A DNA stretch of 64,000 bases. It comes from Microcyclospora pomicola (lineage: Eukaryota; Ascomycota; Dothideomycetes; Capnodiales). Below are positions 55,557-64,000 of this stretch, piece by piece. The notes under the pieces were generated by a model. The model searched no databases, was not told the DNA's origin, and saw only the letters and a program-made list of their open reading frames with translations. Made by a program: the position numbers and the translations under genes. The DNA is taken from assembly GCA_002786065.1 (NCBI GenBank), contig NHNY01000005.1:930001-994000 (forward strand), given 5' to 3'. Within the stretch, counting starts at the first letter, position 1, and each line of letters opens with the position of its first letter.

Positions 55557-57396
55557 CCTGCTGAGGCTGTTCCTGCTCCCGTGCAATGATCTCGCCGTGC
55601 TCAGCAGGCGTTGGTGTGCTGTGCAGCGAAGAATCGTGTGTACCGCGTGTTGGTTGATCGAGAGTCGTCGTATGGAGGAAGAGGGTAACTGAGGTATACA
55701 GTGACTCGGTCTGAAAACGAAAGCTCCAAAAAGCATGTAGTGATCTACTCTTGCTACTTATATATGTCTGTCAGGTATGTTCAAGCCTGTTCAAAGCTCT
55801 CCACCCCCTCCATGACCCCGGACCTTCATGAAGTAAACACCGCTTAACCCCGCACGAACATTGCATAATCCTGCCATGGAGCTCAAATGTCCGGCGTCAG
55901 GAAAACAATACCTGCCTGGCATCAAGATAGGAAATGTCAAGTACATTCACTGTACAATCACCGTACTGTATTCTATCCTTGTAACCACCTAACAGACGTG
56001 ATGCCGACATGATACCTATCTCGCCCTTCCATGTACCTACCCACCTACCTACCTCCCTTGTGGAATCCCCAACTTGCTTACCTTACCTACCTACCTAGGT
56101 AAGTTGGCCGCAGGTGCCGAACCTCCACTCTTGAATAGGTAATTTCTGCGGAATGCTGTGATGATTGGAGGTTTGTAGTAGAACTCGGCGCACTTTAACT
56201 CGTCTCGCTCAGGAGGAGGTCTGTTATAGGTTTACTTACCTTAGGCAAGGGGAAGTAAAGGTACACTGAATGACCTAGGCGAGACAGGAACGAGATATGT
56301 AATAGGTGATAGAGGACAAAGAGGTGCCACGAATAATCTACGTCTCCTAGGAAAGGCAGGGTACCTTAGAGGATATTGCATGCTCGCGACGCAGCGTCCC
56401 CAGTACATCTGATGATCACTACCTACCTACACCAATACAATGTCGTACGTGCTTCATATGCTACTTAAAGACACATCACAACACACAGTCCCGATTGTAG
56501 TATGGACACTGTGAGGAAGATAAACATGGCGTATGGACAGATACTTTGGATGTGTAATCCGGCTAAACCCCGGCTCTCTAAAACACAAATCAATATATTT
56601 TCTAAAATTTTCAACCGAATACGGTAGTGGTTGTCCTAATCAGCATTCACCTTGCCTTTTACCAGATGAATCCTTGGTTCACCACAAAACATGCCGCATC
56701 AATCAATCTTTGGAAACACTCTTGAAGAACACTTGTTCTTCTTTTGCTTTTTTTCTTTTCTAATCAACCCACCTCTTACGATACGCGCCTTGCTGTCTGC
56801 AGGCGAGAGATGGGGATGTGTGGGGGCGGGAATGTAGGCGTGGTGGTCTGATGGGAAGTGCAGTGGGACTTTTTTGCAGGCGAGAGCTCTGGGGGCCGCG
56901 GTTCGGGTTCGAATTCGAGCTTCCCATGCATCTTCACACACACCCGCACACCTGAGGTACATTATTGTGCTACCTTGCATGTCCCTCTCTGGTTTCAGAA
57001 GTGGAGTTTCGGAGCTGGACTTACGGGCCTACATGGACTACAAGTGTCACCAATCAGCTATTATCACTGATTAAGAATGATGGTATGAATGACGATGGTC
57101 ATGTTTTAAGATGCGATTGATCATTCTCATTATATACATATCTCACTCAATGCCAATTAAGATGATAACATCCATCCATCCCATGCTCGATGTCGTCGCA
57201 TACCCATAACAATATGCGTTCTCATTAATTTTGTTCGGAAAGCATTCCATACCACACCCCTGCAGGGACGTCGTACATGCAGATGCATAGGTAGCTTATT
57301 ATGCATTTTTGCCCTGCTTCATGGATGCCCGGACCAATCACCGCTAGACCCACCACCTCCCCCTTCCTTGCCTCTAACACGCCAACATGCGCACAT
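55557..57396. other. Gene-poor, partly AT-rich intergenic region with TACC-rich repeats
   Basis: 1.84 kb. It contains the AKR upstream region, a TACC/ACCT-rich segment (56031-56108 and further copies to 56437) and an AT-rich block at about 56575-56770. No supported gene was found; an open frame at 56533-56763 has no family resemblance. Confidence 0.45.
56031..56108. repeat. TACC-rich simple repeat with TACCTAGGTA palindrome
   Basis: The units TACC/TACCT recur about ten times, ending in the perfect 10-bp palindrome TACCTAGGTA (56092-56101). Related pieces lie at 56232-56245 and 56425-56437. Low-complexity sequence of unknown role. Confidence 0.7.
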
Positions 57397-58834
57397 CTAC
57401 AGCATGAAACCAACAAACGCGGCCAGACCGCCCATCAGGGTGAAGGCCTTGCCAGCGCTCATGCTGTTGGCGCCATTGACCAGCGTCGGGCTGGCGCTGG
57501 TGGTGTGAGAGGCGGAGGAGATGGTGGAGGTGGTGCCTGGGATGTAGGTGGTCAAGGTCGTGTCTTGCGATGGGTTGATGGTCTCGGTGGTGGAGACGAT
57601 GACAGGGCCGGTAGGGCCCACGGAGGTGGTGACGCCGGTGGTGATGACGACTGGGCCGGTGGGTTCGGCGGTCTGGGAAGAGAAATCGTTAGCTGATATG
57701 TTCTTGGATAATCATCAAACGATAGCACGCAGCAATGGCCAGGAACGAGCACCTCAGGCGATCACTGGCTGTCAGCCTGCCAACCACCTCACTCCACGGC
57801 AAGCTGATAGTGCTGGATGGAACAGGAATGCTGGAGACAGACTCGACGGTTGCGGCGACGCTGCTACTGAATGAAGCAGAGGCACTCACCGACTCCGTAC
57901 TCGACCACACCGAAGAAGATTCGGTCGGCAGAGAAGTCACCGTCGTAGTGCCAGTCGTTGAGTAAATCACTGGAACATTGGAGCTTCCGGTCGTGGAGGC
58001 TTGAGACTCGATGGGCTGATTGTAGCTGATGCTGCTTACCGTGGAGGTAGGGATGGAGGTGGACTGGCTGTAGCTTACAGGCACAGTGCCGGCACTCGAG
58101 GAGCTTGAGGTCTGGGACTCAATGGGCTGGTTGTAGCTCACACTGCTGCTTACCGTGGATGTGAAGGTGGAGGTGGAGGTGGACTGGCTCTCAAGCGGCT
58201 GGCTGTAGCTTACAGGGGCAGTGCCAGTACTCAAGGAGCTTGAGGTCTGGGACTCGATGGGCTGGTTGTAGCTCACGCTGCTGCTTACCGTGGATGTGAC
58301 CGAGGAAGTTTGGCTCTCAATAGGTTGGTTGTAGCTGATGGTGGTGGAGGCCGAAGAAGTCTGGCTCTCAATGGGCTGGTTGTAGCTGATGGTGGTAGAG
58401 GCCGAAGAAGTTTGGGTTTCAATGGGCTGGTCGTAGCTGCTGGCGGTGGTTGATGTGGTGATCGGGACGGTTCCCACTGGAATCAGAGACGTGTTCACAC
58501 CAGTCGCGGTGGCATCGACGACGCTCCAGAGATCAGTGGTGCCGCTGTTCACCAGACCGCCGGTTGCCAAGCTGAGGACTGCGCCGTCCGCCAAAGTGAG
58601 CGCGGGCTGTCCGACGAAGATGGTGGTGCCGTCAATGGCAGCCCAGCCGCCGTCTGCAGTGGCGACCTCCGTGGCGGTCAAAGTGGTGTCGGCATTTCTG
58701 TACACGGCCACAGTCTCGCTGCTGGGGATGGAGGTCACAGTCAGAGAGCCGGTGAGTGTGGTGGCAGTGACCGTGACAACAGTGCTGCTGGTGAAGAACG
58801 TGTTGCTAACGGAGCTGAGTTCTGGGCCGGACAT
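57397..58834 (-). CDS. Ser/Thr-rich tandem-repeat GPI-type cell-wall protein
   Basis: The main exon 58834..57788 and a C-terminal exon 57672..57397 give about 440 residues. The acceptor (CTAAC branch, TTCCCAG) is clear. The donor is uncertain: GTGGTT keeps phase, whereas a nearby GTGAGG does not. The N-terminal 130 residues have a beta-rich, Thr-rich domain. Then come seven copies of a unit with core SYNQPIESQTSS spaced by variable Ser/Thr runs. The C-terminal exon adds Thr/Pro-rich sequence and ends like a GPI-anchor signal: small residues (NGANS), a spacer and the hydrophobic tail FTLMGGLAAFVGFML. No signal peptide is visible at the first ATG, MSGPELSSV, so a missing first exon is likely. 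I do not recognise a named family. Confidence 0.75.
57860..58470 (-). repeat. Coding tandem repeats, core Ser-Tyr-Asn-Gln-Pro-Ile-Glu-Ser-Gln-Thr
   Basis: DNA-level copies of a roughly 50-70-bp unit containing the antisense of the 12-residue core recur about seven times, with near-identical 36-bp cores (for example around 58105, 58240, 58305 and 58370). Low divergence between copies suggests recent expansion or gene conversion. Confidence 0.75.
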
Positions 58835-59944
58835 GATGGCGCGTATGGAAGATGTGCTTAGAGGGGAGGAGGAGGTAGTGACGGAGCGCAGGTCTTGAAG
58901 GCAGTAATCAAGCGAGAGGATGGACGATGGAATGCAAGGAGCAACCAGCAGCGAGGTGCCGCCCGAATTGATGGTTATATACTCCGGTCCTATGATCCTT
59001 CACGAGGAACAGGACACACATCATGGGAAAGCATCGTCTGGCGGTCAGACGCGCAAAATAGCAACGACCCGGCAAACGGCTTCATGCGCGTGTGCTTAGC
59101 AGGTAACCTTGACTCCGACCCGGGGGAGGATCAGCAGAATGGATACGTCTGACGTCGACGCTGGTACCGGATGGGAACATCGACTGTGCCACCTGAGACC
59201 TCCTGGCGCAAAACGTTGATCCAGACTGTCCCTTGCTTAACGCGACTGGACATATGACCATCGCTGCAAAGGCTACGGAATGGCCGCAGTCTCAATCTCT
59301 CCCATATGACGACCGCTGCACTTCGATATCCGCGGTTCGGCAGGCGGCTGGCCTCCAGGGGAGCAGATGCGCAAGATTGATGATGCAGTCTGTTGCTCCA
59401 CCAGCGAATCAAGCCTCTTGATTTCTGATGCTTAAAGCTTGGCGTCCTCGTGTTTTGTACTGGTGCGGGCGATCCTGGCTGCACGGATTGACATCTTGCT
59501 AGCCTTACGGCACAGTAATTGCCATTTGCTGAACTGCTCAAACTCTCCTGTTCGCTGACCGAAGCATGCCAAGCAATGATCGCGACGGGAGAGGCCCGTG
59601 GACACAGCCATGGCTTACCGCCGCGCGATGACGTCGCGGCGTTCTTTTTATACCTGCGCGAATCACGAGCTGCAACCTTATGGTTTTGCACGAAGAAGTG
59701 TAACTGTACCTGCGGTTGTGTCCATCTTACGATGAAGCATGTATATCTTCAATGTACAGGTAACCCCGGATTTATCAAAAAAGAAAGATTGTCGCGGCAG
59801 ATGCAACCTCGGCGTGCGAAAATAGAACGAACCGCTGCCGGTCAAGCCGTCGTAGGAGAATACCTTAGGTAGCTTGCGTTACAACTCATTGTATACAATT
59901 GCCACCGCAGTGACGGATGTATGCCATCGTGTCTTGTATGCTCA
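58835..59944. other. Intergenic, BTB gene 3' flank to wall-protein promoter
   Basis: 1.1 kb without a convincing gene. A 186-codon minus-strand frame (59131-59691) has no domain and no sensible start. Confidence 0.4.
58977..58983 (-). promoter_or_regulatory. TATA box of the repeat wall-protein gene
   Basis: TATATAA on the minus strand lies about 145 bp upstream of the first ATG. If used, it limits how much 5' coding sequence can be missing. Confidence 0.4.
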
Positions 59945-61006
59945 TCAAGTAGATCGCCTACACACCTCATCATCGAGGTGATCGTGATACTGCGCACACA
60001 TCCCCCGACCCGTCCACGGTTTGCACCCGCTCATATCGTGCCCACCTCCCCATTCGTGCCCTTCTTCCTCGTACCGGTATAGACACTCGGCGCAGAATGC
60101 TTTGGCGCACACACAGCACTTGTCCGCGGCCACGTGCGGCTTCAACAGCTGCCTGCAGCCCTCGCAGGCCTTGGTGGTCGGCCAGCTGCGCGGCGTCCAG
60201 GTGATCAGGGTATGTCGATTGACCGCCTCTGGACCCGGTCGCTTGAGCTTGACGACCAGGTCGCGCAGGAACTGAGGATGCCATTCGTCTGTATGCGACT
60301 CCAGCAGGCGATCGGTCTTCTTGTAGGCGAACAGATCGAGGATGAGGGGGCGTAACCCGCTGTGCTCGGGGATGGAGTCGTACAGTATCCACGTATCGGA
60401 AGGCGTAGGCACCGAGTTGGTCGACTCGGCCAGTCGTGCAATGGTGGTGAGGACGAGATTGGAGAGTTCCGTGGCGAGTAAACGGTCCGACAGCGCCCAC
60501 AGATCGAGCAGTAGAAAGTACTTCGGACTACCAGCGGCGTTGCGCAGCTCGCCGTCGTCTTGCACCTCTCCATAACAAGGGTGCCGGGCCTTTTCCCCAC
60601 AGAGGGGCGTGGTCAGACTACCGGTGTAGAGCCACTGGATAAACCATTCGAAGATTTCCGGTCGCTCTTCCGGCAAATGGATCGACTGCGTGGTAGCTTC
60701 TATGAACCTGCCACCAAACGCAGCCGCGAAGAAGGGCGATGCGGCCGCACATAACTCCTTGTGCATCAGGTATCTTATCGCCGGTTTGTCCGCCGTGTTG
60801 CCCCCAACGAGAATCGAGACCACGCCGGAAAAGTCCTTGAAACTCGCGCGCAGTAATGGGCGCCGAGTTGGCCGCCGGACCGGCGAACAGGTGAGGTAGG
60901 AATCTGAATCGCTTTCCTGGATGGTCTCGGCAGCTGCACAGTCGCTCGTTGAGGGTGCGTCGCTGCCTTGGATGTCCATGGACTCTGCATTTGATGCGAT
61001 AGTCAT
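59945..61006 (-). CDS. BTB/POZ protein with C-terminal Cys-rich cluster
   Basis: A single exon of 353 residues from the ATG at 61006. A disordered acidic head is followed by a BTB fold (about 55-130: VVSILVGG, then RYLMHKELCAAASPFFAAAF, LPEERPEIFEWFIQWLYTG) and a helical BACK-like part (LLDLWALSDRLLATELSNLVL). The C-terminal 70 residues carry CxxC pairs and His residues (CEGC, KCCVCAKAFCAEC, then HEWGGGHDMSGC), suggesting a treble-clef or RING-like zinc site. BTB proteins usually act as CUL3 adaptors or transcription regulators. The attached Cys cluster is not a domain I recognise. Function unknown. Confidence 0.85.
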   Translation of the reverse strand: MTIASNAESMDIQGSDAPSTSDCAAAETIQESDSDSYLTCSPVRRPTRRPLLRASFKDFSGVVSILVGGNTADKPAIRYLMHKELCAAASPFFAAAFGGRFIEATTQSIHLPEERPEIFEWFIQWLYTGSLTTPLCGEKARHPCYGEVQDDGELRNAAGSPKYFLLLDLWALSDRLLATELSNLVLTTIARLAESTNSVPTPSDTWILYDSIPEHSGLRPLILDLFAYKKTDRLLESHTDEWHPQFLRDLVVKLKRPGPEAVNRHTLITWTPRSWPTTKACEGCRQLLKPHVAADKCCVCAKAFCAECLYRYEEEGHEWGGGHDMSGCKPWTGRGMCAQYHDHLDDEVCRRST

Positions 61007-61798
61007 GGTCAAGACTGTTGTGACACCTCCACTTCGAGACCCACCAGCATGGGATATGATGATGATGCTAGAGAACTCTTCGCCGAGAGCAAGGTGAATG
61101 TGAGAAGACCCCAGAAGGTGAAACCTTCAGACAAATCTGTGAGCTACAATATCAATACTCAGTGTGATGCGTGAATGGAAGGGCAAAGGCGATGCTACAG
61201 CTTGTATAGCAAGTGTGGAGCCATGGTGGATGAATGAACAGTCGCTCGAGACGAAAGAACAGAGCGCATGACAAGCATCGCAATGCTAGATTGGAATGGC
61301 ATTGTCGCAAACAGTGGGCATACAAGACCGCAAGCGGCAGAGCAGAAACGCGTCCTCAGCAGCTTGAGAGTTTCATGGTGAAAGCATAGAGAAGTGTGCC
61401 TTGGGACGAACATTCTGCCATTGTTCTGCATCATGAATGAAAATTGCAACATCTGAGCTATACAGATACAGAAAGGCCAGCGGGTAGGAAGCACGGTGAT
61501 ACATACATCAGTCTTGCATTCCACCGAAACAGCGTCCAGACCCCGTGTGCATTCCATCATGATCGGCCGACCGCATTGTCATGAGACTAGAATCCTGCCT
61601 ACCTCTTTTTCGACTGTACTTGATGCATTCAACGCCCTGGACGCCAGCCGATTTCACCCAATCTCTTCCGCGCCCGCGAGCAATTAGCAACGCCTTGGTA
61701 CTCAATGCATAGCTTTACGGAATCTGCACGGATAGGTCAGCATAGTTGCGTCGTGCAATCGCGATCCGCTCGGATGAACTTTGCAGACGTACAGACTT
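61007..61798. other. Intergenic, KH-protein 3' flank to BTB promoter
   Basis: 792 bp; no supported gene or repeat. Confidence 0.35.
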
Positions 61799-63331
61799 TT
61801 ATCGCGGCATCACCGCATTCGAGTTCTTGCTGGACTCGCCCAGCCTCGAGTACAGCATATATAAAGCCATCTGGTTGCACTCCTGTGTGCCCGTGACAGT
61901 CACAAGACGCTCGTTATTGTTATCTTGCGGTTCGTTGATCTTAATGACGCTACCGCTGAGTTGACGAATTTCATTGATCTTGGCACCACCTTTGCCAATG
62001 ATGGCACCAACCATATCGTTGGGAATGAAGATTTGCTGGGTGATCGGTTGTCCGGGCATGCCCTGCATAGGTTGTTGCGGGGGTCCGGCGAGCCCTGCTT
62101 GTGGTGCAGGCTGTCCATATGGCTGTGGTTGTTGCGGTCCTGCACCAGCATAACCGACTCTTGGCGATCCGGCACCGGCGTAATGGATGGGTGCCTGAGC
62201 TTGCTGTGGGGGGACTTGGCCAGGCATAGCACCGTACGGCATTCCGTATTGGCTGGGAGGACCTCGTTGCGGAGGATTCTGTTGGCGACGCATGTTGTCT
62301 GGATGGCCGACCTGTCCACCAGCATTCTGAGGCGAGTAGGGCACAACCTGCATGCCGCCCGGAACCACACCTTGTGGTCCACCGTGACGGCTCGCGTAGT
62401 TGGACGCCGCGGGTCCACCAAATCGTTCAGTGAGCTGCTCGACCAGAGTGCTGCCCACGTAGTAGGTAGCTATGTGCACTGCGTCGGCGACGCCGAGGAC
62501 CACAAGCGAGCGTTCGGTCGAGAGCGGCAAGCACGACTCGGATGCATTGAGGCGTGCGCCTGACGCTTCCTGAATCTCCCGAATCCGAACACCTTGCTTC
62601 CCGATGATCGATCCTATGAGAATATGCGGGATGAGCAGGCGGAGAGGGTAGGTTTTGGACTGTGGTGTTGACGGGGCTTCGAGCGGTTCCTGGTTGAGTG
62701 TACGGATGATCAGGCCGAAAGCCTTGGCTACGGCGTCCACCACTCCGCTGACCGTCAGGATACGCTCGACAGCACCTCTGGTGTACTCGCTGACAGTGCA
62801 CTTTGCACCTGCCATGCGTCGGATCTGAGAAACGTTCTCACCGCCTTTACCAATTACAGTGGCTGCCTCCGCACTCGAGATGATGGCACGCACGTGCAGC
62901 CACATGGTCTCATCTTGTGAATGATATGCCAAGGGACCTTGCGACCCGTCTGTCGGAATTGCTGAGCTGTTGGCAGTAGCTGGTGATTGTAACGCGGTAG
63001 GCAAGCCTTGCGGCGCAGCAGTAGCGATACCGTTGGTCGGCACGGTCGGGATCACGGTGTCCCCCTGCTGATCGGTGTTGGTAGATTCGGTCTTGATGTC
63101 TTGTTCCTCATCCTTCACCTCTTCAGACTTGATCGCCTCCTCTTTCACTTCAGCTGCATCTCCGCCATCTGCGCCGATTGGCTCGGTCTCAAAGTTGGCT
63201 TCGCCAAACGAGACTTTGTCCAGAGCAGGGCGCTTTGCGTCAGGCTGATCCGTGGGTCCGGAAGGGGAGGAGGGCTCCTCAAGCGGACGCTTCTGAGTAG
63301 CGACGGGAGTCTCTGGGACAGGATCCGCCAT
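61799..63331 (-). CDS. Triple KH-domain RNA-binding protein (PBP2/Rnc1/hnRNP-K-like)
   Basis: A single exon of 510 residues. A disordered acidic N-terminus (about 1-135) contains a putative nuclear localisation signal KRPLEEPSSP and sumoylation-like VKEE/VKDEE sites. Three KH domains follow, each with the invariant GxxG loop: VIGKGGENV (about 160), IIGKQGVRI (about 240) and IIGKGGAKI (about 440). The first two are close together. The third is separated by a 120-residue Gln/Pro/Gly/Tyr-rich low-complexity linker likely to drive phase separation or protein contacts. This KH1-KH2-linker-KH3 order is that of yeast Pbp2/Hek2 and fission yeast Rnc1, which bind mRNA 3' UTRs and regulate their stability or localisation. 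Confidence 0.93.
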   Translation of the reverse strand: MADPVPETPVATQKRPLEEPSSPSGPTDQPDAKRPALDKVSFGEANFETEPIGADGGDAAEVKEEAIKSEEVKDEEQDIKTESTNTDQQGDTVIPTVPTNGIATAAPQGLPTALQSPATANSSAIPTDGSQGPLAYHSQDETMWLHVRAIISSAEAATVIGKGGENVSQIRRMAGAKCTVSEYTRGAVERILTVSGVVDAVAKAFGLIIRTLNQEPLEAPSTPQSKTYPLRLLIPHILIGSIIGKQGVRIREIQEASGARLNASESCLPLSTERSLVVLGVADAVHIATYYVGSTLVEQLTERFGGPAASNYASRHGGPQGVVPGGMQVVPYSPQNAGGQVGHPDNMRRQQNPPQRGPPSQYGMPYGAMPGQVPPQQAQAPIHYAGAGSPRVGYAGAGPQQPQPYGQPAPQAGLAGPPQQPMQGMPGQPITQQIFIPNDMVGAIIGKGGAKINEIRQLSGSVIKINEPQDNNNERLVTVTGTQECNQMALYMLYSRLGESSKNSNAVMPR

Positions 63332-64000
63332 CGCGTCACGTATGATGGGGGTGTGATACTTGGGGTATATGAGCTGGGCTCGGTAACACGTTGCGGCACA
63401 AAGCTTTTTGTGGTAATAGTTCGTTTGTAACTTTTCTGTCTGCTATACGTACAGCTGCAGGAGATCGCTGGGGCGCTGGAAGAAAGCGTGCTGGGATTGA
63501 GGCGATGCAGGAGGTAGTGGCAGCGGTCGGAGAGGAGGTGTGCGGACAGATTAGGAGGGTGTCGTGGTGGTCAAGGAGCGTATGTGAGGTATTGGAAAGC
63601 GTTGCAAAGCAAGGATGTTGGGCGCCTTGATCGTGCTGGAGGATGAGGTGATGTTGACAAAGCGCTCGAGAGGAGAGATGGTTGAGGTGTCGGTTGATGG
63701 AGGAAACGAAGTCGGAAATGAGTAGGTAGCGGTGGTGATGGTGATAGTGAGGAAGGAGTTGAAGTTAAGCAACCGTAAACTTCGCCAGGCACAGTCTGAT
63801 ACCTAGACTTTCAAGCAGCTGATTTGCTGCCGTTAACAGCTAAGCTGATCAAGGTTGTGTTGATCAAATGATGGAACAAGAAGATGCATCAACGCGAAGT
63901 TGCACGATAGATGGCATGTTGACGGAGGAGGGAGTAGGTCTCACGGGGCAAGCAGTGGAGAAACGCACTGCTTGGCATGAGATCAGCTGACCATACCCAT
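63332..64000. other. 5' flank of KH-protein gene to window edge
   Basis: 669 bp. The minus strand is CT/CA-rich over about 63440-63770, like a long 5' UTR. No second gene was seen before the edge. Confidence 0.4.

Noticed and set aside
56853-56925. tRNA-like 73-nt block with a GGGAAG/CTTCCC terminal stem and a GGTTCGAATTC element
   Set aside because: The length and the end stem fit, but the T-arm does not pair, the A-box is absent and there is no plausible anticodon arm.
59131-59691. 186-codon minus-strand frame downstream of the BTB gene
   Set aside because: No recognisable domain, Arg/Ser/Pro-rich throughout and stops near unrelated sequence.

Overview
This is a gene-dense window from a filamentous ascomycete nuclear genome (Pezizomycotina, probably Dothideomycetes). 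That reading rests on short spliceosomal introns, mostly 53-160 nt with GT...AG ends and CTAAC/CTGAC-type branch sequences; on a calpain-like PalB pH-signalling protease; on an SPX-RING ligase and a lysine-rich histone H1 with five introns; and on intergenic distances of 0.2-2 kb. I saw no convincing transposon, CRISPR array, rRNA, tRNA or prokaryotic-style operon. I support 27 protein-coding genes, one of them cut by the left edge. Exon boundaries were worked out by hand from splice signals, reading phase and continuity with family proteins.

Layout. 0-10 kb: 5' end of palB (-), a tiny one-helix membrane protein (+), a peroxisomal adenine-nucleotide carrier (-), Sm D1 (+), an orphan lysine-rich nuclear-type protein (+) and DNA ligase I (-). 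10-20 kb: ribosome-assembly factor Rsa3 (-), FG-nucleoporin Nup159 (-), proteasome beta-2 subunit Pup1 (+) and histone H1 (+). 20-32 kb: PI4P 5-kinase (+), cap-trimethylguanosine synthase Tgs1 (+), a secreted-looking App1/DUF2183 phosphatase (+), an F-box/YccV protein (-) and a Sec14-like lipid-transfer protein with a long tail (+). 32-40 kb: a Pho84-type phosphate symporter (-), a 4.3-kb region without a gene, then an SPX-RING ubiquitin ligase (-). 40-50 kb: Jjj1 (+), a Dal5-type anion transporter (-), phosphatidylserine synthase Cho1 (-), APC/C subunit Apc2 (+) and protein-isoaspartate methyltransferase (-). 50-64 kb: a GH17 wall glucanase (-), an aldo-keto reductase (-), a Ser/Thr-rich tandem-repeat GPI-type wall protein (-), a BTB protein with a Cys-rich tail (-) and a triple-KH RNA-binding protein (-).

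Most genes are housekeeping and neighbours are not obviously co-functional. Three loose themes stand out. Phosphate: a Pho84-like transporter and an SPX-RING protein are adjacent coding genes on the same strand, and the transporter's upstream region is unusually long. Phospholipids: PIP5K, App1-like phosphatase, Sec14-like protein and Cho1 all lie within 25 kb. snRNP biogenesis: Sm D1 and Tgs1. I found no clear novel multi-gene system. The best candidates for new biology are the phosphate pair with its long empty promoter region, the non-canonical RING of the SPX protein, the repeat wall protein that lacks a visible signal peptide, and the BTB/Cys-cluster protein.
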